A DNA stretch of 47,990 nucleotides from an uncultured Pelagibacteraceae bacterium (GCA_902564565.1 CACFBW010000008.1:1-47990); one strand, 5' to 3'; counted from the first letter of the stretch, positions 1 to 9,979 are shown. Made by a program: numbers and translations. The notes: a model not told the origin generated them from the letters alone.

Positions 1-38
1 AAAAAATGAGGATATACTATTATAATTGTTTAATTACA

Positions 39-52
39 ACACTTAAAAGTGT
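39..52. repeat. Perfect inverted repeat upstream of fabD
   Basis: ACACTT-AA-AAGTGT is a perfect 6-bp inverted repeat with a 2-base centre, lying 21 bases before the fabD start. No T-tract follows on the plus strand, so it does not look like a classical terminator. It could be an operator for the fatty-acid operon or a small hairpin at the end of whatever gene lies upstream. Nothing else is recognisable in bases 1-73. Confidence 0.3.
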
Positions 53-73
53 ATAAAAATTTAAAGTATTTAA

Positions 74-1006
74 ATGTTTTCTGTTATTTTTCCAGGTCAA
101 GGCTCTCAAATAGTTGGAATGGCGTCTGAATTCTATTCAAAGTTTGAGCTATTTAAAAAATTTTATAGAGAAGCTGATGAAGTTTTAAATTTTCCTATAT
201 CAAAATTAATTTTAGAGGGACCAAAAGAAGAATTGAATTTAACCGAAAATACACAACCTGCAATTTTTTTAGTTGGTTATTCAATTTTTCAACTTTTAAA
301 AAAAGAATTTGAAATTGATTTAAATAAAGCAAAATTTTTTGCCGGTCATTCTCTTGGAGAATATACTGCTTTAGCTTGCTCTGGTGCATTAGATTTTGCT
401 AGTACATTAAGAATTCTTAAAATTAGAGGTTCCGCAATGCAAAGTGCCGTACCAAAAGGAGAAGGCGGCATGTTAGCAATATTGGGATCTGACTCAGAAA
501 CTATAGAAAAAATTTTTTACGATAACAAAGACAAGTATCAATGTTTTATTGCAAATGATAATTCAAATGGTCAATTAGTTGTCAGTGGAAAAATTGAATG
601 TATTAATAAACTTTCATTAGACCTAACATCCAAAAGTATTAAAAACATTAAATTGCCTGTTAGCGCTCCTTTTCATTGTAATTTAATGAGCAAAGCAACG
701 GAATTAATGAAAAAAGAAATAGAAAAGCTTGAATTTAAAGAATTTCAAAATCCACTGATCTCAAATGTTACAGCAACTGAAATAAAAGATAAATCTATGC
801 TCAAAGATTTACTAGTTAAACAAATTGAAAGTAGAGTTCGTTGGAGAGAAAGTGTTTTATATATGATTAATAATGGTGTAAATCAATTTATTGAAATTGG
901 TCCAGGAAAAGTATTGTCGGGCTTAATCAAAAGAATAGATAGAAGTGTAAAAGTTAGTGCAATAAATAAAGAAGAAGATATAACTATAGTTAGAATAAAT
1001 GATTAA
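74..1006 (+). CDS. fabD: Malonyl-CoA:ACP transacylase
   Basis: Transfers the malonyl group from malonyl-CoA to acyl carrier protein, supplying the elongation unit for type II fatty-acid synthesis in the cytoplasm. The 310 residues match the usual length. The N-terminal GQGSQ motif (residues 8-12), the nucleophile serine in GHSLGE (S93) and the partner histidine in APFHCN (H201) are all present. The gene overlaps fabG by 8 bases and leads the run fabD-fabG-acpP. The bases just before the ATG contain no clear ribosome-binding site, which is common in this window. Identification is secure. Confidence 0.97.
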   Translation: MFSVIFPGQGSQIVGMASEFYSKFELFKKFYREADEVLNFPISKLILEGPKEELNLTENTQPAIFLVGYSIFQLLKKEFEIDLNKAKFFAGHSLGEYTALACSGALDFASTLRILKIRGSAMQSAVPKGEGGMLAILGSDSETIEKIFYDNKDKYQCFIANDNSNGQLVVSGKIECINKLSLDLTSKSIKNIKLPVSAPFHCNLMSKATELMKKEIEKLEFKEFQNPLISNVTATEIKDKSMLKDLLVKQIESRVRWRESVLYMINNGVNQFIEIGPGKVLSGLIKRIDRSVKVSAINKEEDITIVRIND

Positions 1007-1733
1007 CTTTAAAGGTAAAAAAATATTAATAACAGGAGCTACCGGTGGAATAGGTAATGCCCTTGTTAAAAAATTTTTATCTTTAGATGGAACAGTTTTA
1101 GCAACCGGCACTAACACAGAAAAATTAGATGCCTTAAAAAAAGAATTTTCAAATATTAATGTGTTAAAATTTGATATTTCAGATCATTCTAAGATAGAGG
1201 ATTTTATTGAAAATGTAACTTCACAATTAGTTGGCCTAGACGTTTTGGTTAATAATGCAGGTATAACAATGGATAATTTATCATTAAGAATGAAAGATGA
1301 AGAATGGAAAAAAGTAATTGATATAAATTTAAGTTCAACTTTTTATTTATGTAAACATGCAATTAAAAAAATGTTAAAAAATAAATATGGAAGAATTGTA
1401 AATATTACTTCTATAGTTGGACATACTGGTAATTTAGGTCAAGCAAACTACTCCGCTTCAAAAGCCGGTATGGTTGCAATGTCCAAAAGTTTAGCAATTG
1501 AGTATGCAAAAAAAAATATTACAATAAATTGTGTTTCACCTGGATTTATTCAGTCAAAAATGACTGATAGAATAGTTGAAAGCATTAAAGCTGTTTTAAC
1601 TTCAAGAATCCCTATGAGCAAGCTCGGAACTGGAGAAGATGTATCAAATACTGTTGCTTTTTTATCATCAGACGCAGCATCTTATATTACTGGAGAAACA
1701 ATACATGTTAACGGAGGCATGTATATGGCTTGA
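999..1733 (+). CDS. fabG: 3-oxoacyl-ACP reductase
   Basis: NADPH-dependent reduction of 3-oxoacyl-ACP to 3-hydroxyacyl-ACP, the first reductive step of fatty-acid elongation. It is a classical short-chain dehydrogenase of 244 residues. The nucleotide-binding GATGGIG is at residues 13-19, NNAG at 85-88, and the catalytic set N110, S138, Y151 and K155 is complete. The start overlaps the fabD stop, implying translational coupling. The position between fabD and acpP supports FabG over other short-chain dehydrogenases. Confidence 0.95.
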   Translation: MINFKGKKILITGATGGIGNALVKKFLSLDGTVLATGTNTEKLDALKKEFSNINVLKFDISDHSKIEDFIENVTSQLVGLDVLVNNAGITMDNLSLRMKDEEWKKVIDINLSSTFYLCKHAIKKMLKNKYGRIVNITSIVGHTGNLGQANYSASKAGMVAMSKSLAIEYAKKNITINCVSPGFIQSKMTDRIVESIKAVLTSRIPMSKLGTGEDVSNTVAFLSSDAASYITGETIHVNGGMYMA

Positions 1734-1757
1734 CAAAGTTGATTAATAATCTATTAA
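1730..1757 (+). promoter_or_regulatory. Candidate internal promoter for acpP
   Basis: A perfect -35 hexamer TTGACA (1730-1735) overlaps the fabG stop codon and is followed after 16 bases by TATTAA (1752-1757, four of six matches to TATAAT). A good Shine-Dalgarno AAGGA (1772-1776) sits 6 bases before the acpP ATG. Acyl carrier protein is needed in large molar excess over FabD and FabG, so a promoter of its own is reasonable. Read from sequence only. Confidence 0.45.
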
Positions 1758-1782
1758 CGAAAATATAACAAAAGGATTTAAT

Positions 1783-2022
1783 ATGGCAGACGATGTTTCG
1801 AGCAAAGTTAAAAAGATAGTAGCTGATCATTTAGGTATTGATGAATCAAAAGTTACCGAAGAATCTAGTTTTATAGATGATTTAGGCGCAGACAGTTTAG
1901 ATACTGTAGAATTAGTAATGGCATTTGAAGAAGAGTTTGGTTCAGAAATTTCAGATAGTGAAGCTGAAAAAATTCTTACAGTTAATGATGCTATTAAATT
2001 TATTGAGAGCAAAAGTAATTAA
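1783..2022 (+). CDS. acpP: Acyl carrier protein
   Basis: Small acidic carrier (79 residues) that holds growing acyl chains on a phosphopantetheine arm. The attachment serine is S38 in the hallmark GADSLD motif, and the four-helix acidic composition is typical. It has one of the clearer Shine-Dalgarno sequences among the core genes here, fitting high expression. In many alphaproteobacteria fabF follows acpP directly. Here the next gene, only 10 bases away, is gmk. Confidence 0.97.
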   Translation: MADDVSSKVKKIVADHLGIDESKVTEESSFIDDLGADSLDTVELVMAFEEEFGSEISDSEAEKILTVNDAIKFIESKSN

Positions 2023-2032
2023 AAATAATTAA

Positions 2033-2665
2033 ATGTCATCCACAAAAGATGGGATAATGATAATTTTATCATCACCATCTGGTGCTGGTAAGACAACACT
2101 TGTAAAATTATTAGCCAAAAATAAAAAATACCAAGTATCAATTTCTCACACAACAAGAAAACCTAGGCAAAATGAGACATCAGGTAAAGATTATTTTTTT
2201 ATTAATGACCAGAAGTTTGAAGACTTAATAAAGAAAGGAGAGTTTTTAGAATACGCTAAAGTTTTTAACAATTTTTATGGCTCTGCTTTTAAACCAGTTA
2301 AAGAAAATCTTGATAAGGGTAAAAATGTTATATTCGATATAGATTGGCAAGGAACTAAACAAATAAAGGATAAAAAACTTAAATATAAGCTTATCACTTT
2401 TTTTGTATTACCTCCTAGTAAAGAGGTATTGTTTAATAGACTTTCAAACAGAGATATGAAAGATAAAGTTATTGCAGATGAAAGAATGAAAGAGTTTAAT
2501 AAGGATGTGCTTCATTGGACAAATTATGACTATGTAGTAATTAATGACAAACTCGAAAATTGTTATAAAGAAATTTCTAACTTAATAGAATCGGAAGTTA
2601 ACAAAACTAAAAACGAATATAACTCAAAATTTATTAAAGATCATATTAATACATTAATTTCCTAA
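2033..2665 (+). CDS. gmk: Guanylate kinase
   Basis: Phosphorylates GMP to GDP with ATP, feeding GTP/dGTP and second-messenger pools. The 210 residues fit the family. The P-loop [10 protein letters not shown] lies near residues 13-22, followed by the GMP-binding ISHTTRKPR segment and the [14 protein letters not shown] region. The start chosen gives a short N-terminal extension; an in-frame ATG eight codons later is an alternative. The 3' end overlaps rsmA on the opposite strand by 12 bases. Confidence 0.95.
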   Translation: MSSTKDGIMIILSSPSGAGKTTLVKLLAKNKKYQVSISHTTRKPRQNETSGKDYFFINDQKFEDLIKKGEFLEYAKVFNNFYGSAFKPVKENLDKGKNVIFDIDWQGTKQIKDKKLKYKLITFFVLPPSKEVLFNRLSNRDMKDKVIADERMKEFNKDVLHWTNYDYVVINDKLENCYKEISNLIESEVNKTKNEYNSKFIKDHINTLIS

Positions 2666-3445
2666 TTTTTCATATTCTTCTGCAATTAGATAATAAGTTT
2701 CAGGTGAAAGATTTTGAGGTCTTAAATTTATATTTAGTTTTAATTTTTCAATAATTATATCAGGTTTTTTAAATAACTGGTTTAATGGATTTTTAATTTT
2801 TTTTCTTCTTTGATTAAAAAAAATTCTAGAAACAACTTCAAGATTTTTTGGATTTTTTAATTTAAGAAATTTTTTTTTGGGGGTAAATTTTAATAAGGTA
2901 CTGGTGACTTTCGGTTTAGGCATAAAACAAGAAGCGTTTATGTCTAATATTTTTTTAATATCAAGTTTCCAATTGGATAATATAGATAGTCTTCCATATT
3001 CTTTTGAATTTGTAGCTGCTAAGATTCTGTTAGCAACTTCTTTTTGAAACATTAAAATATAATTTTCATACCAATTTTTTTGATCAAGGTTAGTAATCCA
3101 TTTAGATAAAATTTGAGTTGATATATTGTAAGGTAAATTTCCAAAAACAATTAATTTTTCTGTGGAAATTAAATTTTCGGTTACGTTAAGAACATCATCA
3201 TTAATTGTATGAATTTTTTTACCAAATTTATTATTTAGAAAATCAACGAGATTCTTGTCTTTTTCGATAATAAAAAATTTTTTTGGTTTTTTTTCTAAAA
3301 TATATTCTGTTAAACTTCCTGTTCCTGCACCAATTTCTAAAATTGTACTTTCATTTTTAACATTTCCAACTTCAACTATTTTTTTTATTATATTTTTATC
3401 AATTAGAAAATTTTGACCTAAACTTTTTTTTGGTTTAATTATCAC
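2654..3445 (-). CDS. rsmA: 16S rRNA (adenine1518-N6/adenine1519-N6) dimethyltransferase
   Basis: Dimethylates two adjacent adenosines in the 3' helix of 16S rRNA during late 30S assembly (KsgA family). Residues 8-13 (SLGQNF) match the conserved N-terminus, the SAM-binding EIGAGTGSL is at about 37-45, and the catalytic NLPY is at 103-106. Length 263 is normal. It is the last gene of the lptF-lptG-lptD-surA-pdxA-rsmA unit and overlaps pdxA by 11 bases. Its 3' end runs 12 bases into gmk. Confidence 0.96.
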   Translation of the reverse strand: MIIKPKKSLGQNFLIDKNIIKKIVEVGNVKNESTILEIGAGTGSLTEYILEKKPKKFFIIEKDKNLVDFLNNKFGKKIHTINDDVLNVTENLISTEKLIVFGNLPYNISTQILSKWITNLDQKNWYENYILMFQKEVANRILAATNSKEYGRLSILSNWKLDIKKILDINASCFMPKPKVTSTLLKFTPKKKFLKLKNPKNLEVVSRIFFNQRRKKIKNPLNQLFKKPDIIIEKLKLNINLRPQNLSPETYYLIAEEYEKLGN

Positions 3446-4409
3446 TTATTTGACCCAAAAAAGTAAATATTTCAATTAAGCTTGTCGGATCAGATTTATT
3501 TTTACCCAACATTAAATTGTTGGGTCCGTGATCAGGAGTTATTCTTAAAAATGGAAGACCCAGTGTAATGTTAATAGCTTTAAATTCATAAAGTGTTTTC
3601 ATTGGTGTTAAAACTTGATCATGATACATACCAATTACTATATTAAATTTGCTAACATTTTTTCTTAAAAAAAGTGTATCAGCAGAAAATGGACCTTTAA
3701 TATTTATTTTTTTCTTTTTTAATTTTTTAATAGCAGGCAAAATTATCCTTTTTTCTTCAGAAAAATTTTTAATCGTTTCGCAATGTGGATTTAACCCTGT
3801 TATTGCAAATTTAGCTTTTTTTTTGAGTTTATATTTAAAAAAAGAATTTATTGTTGTTACGTTTCGTATTATTTTTTTGGTGCTAATTTTTTTACTAACT
3901 TCGCTCAAAGGTAGATGGGTTGTTATTGGACTTACAGCTAGTTTATTATTATATATAAGCATTACTTCGTGATTTTTTTTACCTGATTTTTTTGCTATAT
4001 ATTCTGTCACTCCAAGAAATTTTTTATGAAGAAAGTATTTTTTAGAAACAGGACCATTTATTAATATTTTAGCATTGCTATTTTTTATAACATTCAATCC
4101 TTCACCAAAACATTTTTCTATATATTTTGAAGAATTTTTATTAATTTTGTCGAAAACTTTATTAAATTTGAATTTTACATCCAAAATATTTATGCAATTT
4201 TTTGAAAGCTTTAATTTTTTAATTTTATGTTTTTCAATTGTGTTTATTTTAAAATTAAACTTTAATTTTTTCATTTGAGCTATTAGTAATTTTTTAGAAC
4301 AAATTAATAAAAAAGGTTTTTTTATTTTCTTTAATTTAATAGATTTAAATAATATTTCTGAAAAAACGCTGTAAGGTTCTCCAGCTACTATAATTATTTT
4401 TTTATTCAT
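3435..4409 (-). CDS. pdxA: 4-hydroxythreonine-4-phosphate dehydrogenase
   Basis: Oxidises 4-phosphohydroxy-L-threonine in the deoxyxylulose-dependent pathway to pyridoxal phosphate. The three metal-binding histidines expected of PdxA are visible: H165 (THLPLSE), H209 (GLNPHCE) and H263 (MYHDQV). Length 324 matches. The protein is extremely lysine-rich, as expected of an AT-rich genome. It overlaps surA by 8 bases and rsmA by 11 bases, an old conserved gene order shared with enterobacteria. Confidence 0.95.
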   Translation of the reverse strand: MNKKIIIVAGEPYSVFSEILFKSIKLKKIKKPFLLICSKKLLIAQMKKLKFNFKINTIEKHKIKKLKLSKNCINILDVKFKFNKVFDKINKNSSKYIEKCFGEGLNVIKNSNAKILINGPVSKKYFLHKKFLGVTEYIAKKSGKKNHEVMLIYNNKLAVSPITTHLPLSEVSKKISTKKIIRNVTTINSFFKYKLKKKAKFAITGLNPHCETIKNFSEEKRIILPAIKKLKKKKINIKGPFSADTLFLRKNVSKFNIVIGMYHDQVLTPMKTLYEFKAINITLGLPFLRITPDHGPNNLMLGKNKSDPTSLIEIFTFLGQISDN

Positions 4410-5352
4410 TAGTAATATTTGAATTTAATTTTATTTTATTATAATGGATAATAGAGAATTGGTTCAACTGTCTATCGGTCTCAAATCTAATCAAATTGTC
4501 TAATTCATTTTTTAAATCTTTATTAAATTCTTCAATTATAATATCTTCTAATTTTAAAATTAAGTAACCATTTGCGATATTAATTGTTTCAGTTGTCTCT
4601 CCTATGTTTGTTAACTTAATTTTTTCTATAATTTTTTTCGAAAGCTGCTTCTCGTCTATTAAACCTATTCTTCCACCAAATTTACCTGTATCAGATATAC
4701 TATAAATATTTGCAGCAGTCTTAAAACCATTTGTTTTAATTTTTTCTCTTATCTCTCTGTTCTTTTTTTCAAATTCTTTTTTATTATTTAAAGAAAATAC
4801 TATTTCAGATAATAAATATTTAGTGTTTTTGTTGTTGTTATATTTGTTATCATCAACTTTTTTTTTTAACTCTTCCACATTTATATTAAGCAAATTTCCA
4901 TAAGTATTGTAAATAAATTGATTCCATAAAATTTCTGTTTTAATTTTTTCTTCAACAGTGGAAATATTTATATTCTGATTGTTTAAATAAACTCTAAATT
5001 CATCCAAACTATTAAGATTTAATTTCTGGTAAAAATTTTTTAGATAAATTTTTTTCAAAGCATCATTTTTAATTGATAAAGATGGAAAATATTTCTTTAA
5101 TTCATTTTTCTTAATTTTTTCCCTTATAAGAGAATCTCTTGCTATTTTTATTAAAGAATTTTTATTAATTTTTTTTAAATTATTGTTTAATGCGGTTAAA
5201 TATTTAGCTTCTTCGACAATATCTACATTTGTAATTATTTCATTATCTACTTTTACTACAATAAAAAAATTTGACTCAGCGCTTAATGCAATATTAAAAC
5301 AAAATATAATAAATAAATTTATTTTAATTAAATTATTTATAATTTTATTCAT
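4402..5352 (-). CDS. surA: Periplasmic SurA-type peptidyl-prolyl isomerase/chaperone
   Basis: Predicted outer-membrane-protein chaperone with parvulin activity. A hydrophobic N-terminal signal (residues about 7-24, ending ALSA) indicates export. The SurA N domain follows, and a single parvulin-like domain spans roughly 176-275, with the KFGGRIGLI segment typical of rotamases. E. coli SurA has two parvulin domains; at 316 residues this one has room for only one. The start codon overlaps the lptD stop by one base. Gene order next to lptD supports the SurA assignment. Confidence 0.85.
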   Translation of the reverse strand: MNKIINNLIKINLFIIFCFNIALSAESNFFIVVKVDNEIITNVDIVEEAKYLTALNNNLKKINKNSLIKIARDSLIREKIKKNELKKYFPSLSIKNDALKKIYLKNFYQKLNLNSLDEFRVYLNNQNINISTVEEKIKTEILWNQFIYNTYGNLLNINVEELKKKVDDNKYNNNKNTKYLLSEIVFSLNNKKEFEKKNREIREKIKTNGFKTAANIYSISDTGKFGGRIGLIDEKQLSKKIIEKIKLTNIGETTETINIANGYLILKLEDIIIEEFNKDLKNELDNLIRFETDRQLNQFSIIHYNKIKLNSNITNE

Positions 5353-7757
5353 TATTGATTTAAATCTGGGCTATCTAAAGTTCCAAAGGGTATAATTGTA
5401 AGTGAAAAGAAAATCTGTTCTTCGGGTTTAAGATCTCTATCTTCATAGTAGTCTTTTTTGTATTCTATCGCTGCTTTTAAGCAATCATTTTTATATTCAT
5501 AAATTAAATTATAGTATTCGTTAAGATTTAATTGTTTATTTCTTCTTGTTTTAAAAGATAATGAATTTTTTTCATTTAAGTTAAACGTTGATTTATTTGC
5601 AATATAACTTTCATCACCAATCACACTATTCTTTTCTAAAAACTCAAAAGATGTAACAAAATTATTAATACTAAATGTAGCATCTAAAAGATTGTAATTA
5701 AGAGTTTGCATGTCATTATCTAATGAAAAATTATATTTTAAATCAAAAAACTGTTTTGGTTTAAATAAAATTTCACCCACAATATTTGATGTTTTTCTAT
5801 CTAAAGTACTTTTTGTAGGAAGGTCAGGGTTTTCATCGTCTCTAAACATCGCTCCAAGATTTAATGAAAAAATCTCATTATCTGATTTATCAACTGTTTT
5901 AAATTCGTTTCCTATAGTTATTGATTGACCACCTTCAACCGTTTCATTTGAACCAATTCTATTGAGTGAAAAAATATTGTTATAATCAATTACTCTGTCA
6001 TTTCCTTTAATATCTTTCGATTTGTTAGGGCTAAATCTTGCTGATAAAATAGGGGTTAAAATAGAGTCGAATTTAATACCTTCTTTTTTTAAAGGATAAT
6101 GAATTTGATATTTTATAATTGACTGTAAATTTTGATCTAATTTATTCTTAGAATTACTAGAATTTTTACTATCCGAATTATAATTTTTTAATAAAAACTC
6201 ATAATTAGTTACAAAGCCATTGAATAAAATATTATTTAATGATCTATAATTTATATCATTTGTAATTTCTTTTTCATTAATATTTGTATCATATAATTTA
6301 TTATTTCCACTAGAAGTAAATGATAGCTCACCTTCTAAGCTAGTTTCAAAATATTTGGTAAGACTGTAACTTGGGAAAATATATTCATATCGATCACTAT
6401 CTTCTTTAGATAAATTTTCATAAACTTCTGTAAAAATATTAAAATCTAAATCATTTTTATAACCGTCAAAGCTGATTTTTGAATTTAATAATGACTCAGA
6501 GGTTATTAAAGGAGATTTTAATTTATGTGTTTTAAGATAAGTGTCTTGAGAAACTTGTTGAATTTTTATGTCAATTTTAGAATTGTCAAAGTAACTTATA
6601 TTGGTATCAAATTTAGATTCTGAAAAAAAATGTGTACCTTTAGTTTTGTCTGCTTTAAGTAAAATTCTCGACTCATTCAGTATGCTAAAATCAAGAACGT
6701 GATCAGAGCTCTTATTAACCTGTCTATATTCTGCTTGGTATATTGTTTTTTCCTTATCATAAAATCTAGGAGTAAAAGTTAAATCTTTATTATCGGAAAT
6801 AACATAAAAATACGGAACCGAAAGATAGTTTCCAAGATTATTTGAAGATGATAACATTGGCATTAAAAACCCTGATTGTCTTTTTACAGTTGGGTCAGGG
6901 TGAAAAAATTTTGGAAAATACAAAACTGGTTTATCGTAAACTTTTAGCCATGCATTTTTATAGTTAATTATTTTTTTTATTTTGTCATGATGTAATTCTT
7001 CAGCAGAAACGACCCAAGGAGGGCACTTGTCTTTTCTTTTTTTACAAGTTGTGAAAACTCCTTTTTTAAATCTTGCATTTTCTTTATCGATAATAACCGC
7101 ATTAGCTCTTAGTCTAGGATCATTATCATTCCTAAAGTATTTTTTATTAAATTTTATCAATAAATCTTTTCCAACAACTTCATCAGTTTTTAGATTTAAT
7201 TGAGCTATTTCAAAACTGTATTCATTTAATTCATTATCAATTAATTTTACAATTTCAGCTTCAAGAATTCCTTTTTTAATGGATAGTTTGAACCCATCCG
7301 AGTTTAATAAGTTTTTGTAATTATCTTGAACTATTGTTTTATTTTTAGAAATTATTTCTTTTTTATCTCTATCATATGTAATATTAGAAGTATCTATTGT
7401 ATATTTTTCTTCAATTTTAACAACAGTGTCACCTATAGAAATAATTTTGTTTTCATTTATTAAATAGTGAGCTTCATTTGAAAATAAGATGTTATTATTT
7501 ACAACATCGGTTATTGCAACATTATGTTTAACTTTTAGAATTGATTTTATTTTATCATATTCAGCTATATCGGCTTTAATTAGAATTCCTTTCGGGTCTT
7601 TAATTTCCACACCATTGCTAGCTATTATTTTGTTACCTTCATTTAAAGATTTAATTTCTGTAGCATTAAACTGAAGTTCTTGGCTTATAGCTTTATTGTA
7701 AGAAAAAGATTGAATAATCAATATAATAATACAAAAAAATAAAATGTTATTTTTCAT
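5352..7757 (-). CDS. lptD: LPS-assembly outer-membrane protein LptD
   Basis: Forms the outer-membrane translocon that inserts lipopolysaccharide into the outer leaflet. The 801-residue protein has a signal peptide (about 1-25), an N-terminal OstA/LptA-like beta-jellyroll (about 30-200) and a large C-terminal beta-barrel with the conserved YFPKFFHPDPTVKRQSGFL region near residue 300. Cysteines near 237-244 could form the disulfide typical of the family. Placement directly downstream of lptG and upstream of surA is the standard context. Start overlaps lptG by 11 bases. Confidence 0.95.
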   Translation of the reverse strand: MKNNILFFCIIILIIQSFSYNKAISQELQFNATEIKSLNEGNKIIASNGVEIKDPKGILIKADIAEYDKIKSILKVKHNVAITDVVNNNILFSNEAHYLINENKIISIGDTVVKIEEKYTIDTSNITYDRDKKEIISKNKTIVQDNYKNLLNSDGFKLSIKKGILEAEIVKLIDNELNEYSFEIAQLNLKTDEVVGKDLLIKFNKKYFRNDNDPRLRANAVIIDKENARFKKGVFTTCKKRKDKCPPWVVSAEELHHDKIKKIINYKNAWLKVYDKPVLYFPKFFHPDPTVKRQSGFLMPMLSSSNNLGNYLSVPYFYVISDNKDLTFTPRFYDKEKTIYQAEYRQVNKSSDHVLDFSILNESRILLKADKTKGTHFFSESKFDTNISYFDNSKIDIKIQQVSQDTYLKTHKLKSPLITSESLLNSKISFDGYKNDLDFNIFTEVYENLSKEDSDRYEYIFPSYSLTKYFETSLEGELSFTSSGNNKLYDTNINEKEITNDINYRSLNNILFNGFVTNYEFLLKNYNSDSKNSSNSKNKLDQNLQSIIKYQIHYPLKKEGIKFDSILTPILSARFSPNKSKDIKGNDRVIDYNNIFSLNRIGSNETVEGGQSITIGNEFKTVDKSDNEIFSLNLGAMFRDDENPDLPTKSTLDRKTSNIVGEILFKPKQFFDLKYNFSLDNDMQTLNYNLLDATFSINNFVTSFEFLEKNSVIGDESYIANKSTFNLNEKNSLSFKTRRNKQLNLNEYYNLIYEYKNDCLKAAIEYKKDYYEDRDLKPEEQIFFSLTIIPFGTLDSPDLNQ

Positions 7758-8829
7758 TTATTTTCACCAGTCCAACGCAAGCAATTAAGAATAAAACTAT
7801 CTGTGGAGCCCAAACCGAGAGCGTTATCGGAATTTTTTCACTTTCAGTTAGTAATTTAAAAAAGAAATTTACATAATAAATGACTACAGAAATAAATATA
7901 CCCAAAATAAAATTAAAAATTTTTGATTTATTGTGTCTTACGTTAAACATCAAAATTGATGATAAACAAACCATTATTGATAAATATATAGGATAGGAGT
8001 AGAGTTTTAATTGGTGTGCACTAAGCAATATAGTTGAATATCCTAAGGTTTTATAGTCTTTTTTTAAATCTCCTAAATCTAACATGTCTAAAGAAGATAA
8101 ATTTGAAAATAAATTTGAAATTTTTTCTTTATCAAAATTTGTTTGAAAAATAATTTTATTTTCTTTTTGAGTGATTTCATTTTCTTTTGTAATTGAAGGA
8201 TTGCTTATTATCCAAGATTTATTTTTAATATTAACTTCTTTAGCACTAATTATTTTTTTAAAATTATAATTTAAATCAAATTGGGTAATTAATACATTTT
8301 TTAAAAAATGATTTTCAAGTTTTTCAGCGTTTATTAAGTTAATATTTTCTGTTGTTTCGTCTTTAATCCAAAGCCCATTAGATGTAATTACAGCCAAATA
8401 TTTATCATCATCTGTAAAATTATTTTTTATATCTAAGTATAAAAATTTTAGGTTTGCAGACATATTGTAAAAAATTAAAACAATAAAAATACCTGTTATA
8501 AAACTAGTTGTTGTAACAATATTTATTATTTTAAAGTTAGTTAGCCCATAATTTTTATAAATATTTAATTCATTTTTATCTATAATTTCAGAAAAGAAGT
8601 AGAGAGTTGAAATCAAAAAAATAAATGGAAAAATATCAAAAAGTATTGAAGGAGAATTTAATATTGTTAGAAAAATTGGTAAAGCAAAATTTACATCTTC
8701 AATATTTTTAAAAAAGCTAATTTCTTCAAATATATTTAAAATTATAGTGATGCAAAAAAATATAACTGTTACTATGGCTAGGCATTTAAAAAATGAATTA
8801 ATCAGATTTTTTTGATAAATTGCTATCAT
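7747..8829 (-). CDS. lptG: LPS export ABC transporter permease LptG
   Basis: One half of the LptF-LptG permease that, with LptB ATPase, lifts lipopolysaccharide out of the inner membrane. The 360-residue protein shows three hydrophobic helices before residue 130, a periplasmic jellyroll region (about 135-260) and three C-terminal helices, the LptF/G layout. It follows lptF after one base and overlaps lptD by 11 bases. Neither lptB nor lptA/lptC lies in this window. Which of the two permeases is F or G rests on gene order. Confidence 0.9.
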   Translation of the reverse strand: MIAIYQKNLINSFFKCLAIVTVIFFCITIILNIFEEISFFKNIEDVNFALPIFLTILNSPSILFDIFPFIFLISTLYFFSEIIDKNELNIYKNYGLTNFKIINIVTTTSFITGIFIVLIFYNMSANLKFLYLDIKNNFTDDDKYLAVITSNGLWIKDETTENINLINAEKLENHFLKNVLITQFDLNYNFKKIISAKEVNIKNKSWIISNPSITKENEITQKENKIIFQTNFDKEKISNLFSNLSSLDMLDLGDLKKDYKTLGYSTILLSAHQLKLYSYPIYLSIMVCLSSILMFNVRHNKSKIFNFILGIFISVVIYYVNFFFKLLTESEKIPITLSVWAPQIVLFLIACVGLVKINEK

Positions 8830-8830
8830 A

Positions 8831-9979
8831 TTATTTTTCCTTATGAATTAATTTATTTCTTAAAGTTAAATAGAAAAGCAATCCTAATATTAAAGGCATT
8901 AAAAAAAATACAAAAGTATTAGTTAAATTTTTTCCCGCATAGTTAGTCGACATTTCAGAAAATATTATAAGCATCATGCCAAAGAAAAATATATAAGATT
9001 TGTGAAATTTATATTTGTGGTTCTCTTTATATTGTGTAAGTAAAAAACTAACGATTATTGTAATTATAAACAAATATATTGGTTTTATTAGTCTATCAAA
9101 TAATTCCTGATTTATTTCTTTAGAATAAGCTTCGTTGCAATGTATATTTGTATTTTTATATTTAAAAAATTTTTCTTTAATTTTATTTATATATAAGGAA
9201 TGAATACATTGAACAAGCAAAATAGTATTTATTTCTTGGACCTTGGGGTGTGTGATAGATTTAGTAACATAACTAGATAGATCAAATTCAGTTTGTGAAA
9301 AATTAAACACAGTTGTTTTTTTTATGTCCGTATTTAGTAATTTTCCATCTAATAATATAAATTTTCTTACTCCGTCTATTTCTTTTAAAAATCCTTTTTT
9401 TGCAAAAATAATTTGTGATTTATTAACTCCTAATTCGTCTTTCAGAAATATATTTTCAAATTCACCAGATGAATTTTTTTTTTCTATAAAAATTGTAAGT
9501 TTATCAACAGTGTCAATAAATTTTTTTTGCTGCAAGAGTGAAGGGAAAAAATCCATGTTTGATTCTTTTAGAAAAGATCTTGCTTTTCCTTGTAATTGTG
9601 GGCTTAATAAACTTGATAAAAGTATTTGTATTAAAAAAATTACAAAAGTATATTTGATTAATACGTTAAAAAATTTAATTTTATTAATTCCATTTATCCA
9701 AAAAATCTTAAGTTCATTGTTTTCTTCATACTTTGATATAGTGTAAAATAAAGATATAAAGAAGATAATTGGTAAAATATTTTTAAAAATTTTAGGGAAA
9801 TTTAATACTGTAAAATAGAAATAAATATCAAAACTGTGCCCATCTTCTGATATAAAATCTAAAAAATTTACTGCCTGTATAATCCATACAATTAGGCTTA
9901 GACTCAAGGCAGATAGGATCAAAAAATAAGTGTTATCTGCTAAAAATTTTTTAAATACAATTTTTTCGTTGAAATTCAT
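8831..9979 (-). CDS. lptF: LPS export ABC transporter permease LptF
   Basis: Partner permease of LptG in lipopolysaccharide export. It has the same six-helix, central-jellyroll architecture. The longest reading frame starts at 10030, which would overlap the start of the divergent pepA gene. I prefer the ATG at 9979 (or the adjacent one at 9982), which begins MNFNEKIVFKKF just ahead of the first membrane helix and leaves about 50 bases for two promoters. The gene opens a six-gene envelope/ribosome unit. Confidence 0.88.
   Translation of the reverse strand: MNFNEKIVFKKFLADNTYFLILSALSLSLIVWIIQAVNFLDFISEDGHSFDIYFYFTVLNFPKIFKNILPIIFFISLFYTISKYEENNELKIFWINGINKIKFFNVLIKYTFVIFLIQILLSSLLSPQLQGKARSFLKESNMDFFPSLLQQKKFIDTVDKLTIFIEKKNSSGEFENIFLKDELGVNKSQIIFAKKGFLKEIDGVRKFILLDGKLLNTDIKKTTVFNFSQTEFDLSSYVTKSITHPKVQEINTILLVQCIHSLYINKIKEKFFKYKNTNIHCNEAYSKEINQELFDRLIKPIYLFIITIIVSFLLTQYKENHKYKFHKSYIFFFGMMLIIFSEMSTNYAGKNLTNTFVFFLMPLILGLLFYLTLRNKLIHKEK

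Noticed and set aside
3649..3972. 107-codon plus-strand open frame inside pdxA
   Set aside because: It is antisense to a clear PdxA with intact histidine ligands. Its Phe/Leu-rich translation is what the complement of Lys/Asn-rich codons gives.
9324..9746. 140-codon plus-strand open frame inside lptF
   Set aside because: Antisense shadow of the permease; it has no ribosome-binding site or recognisable motif.
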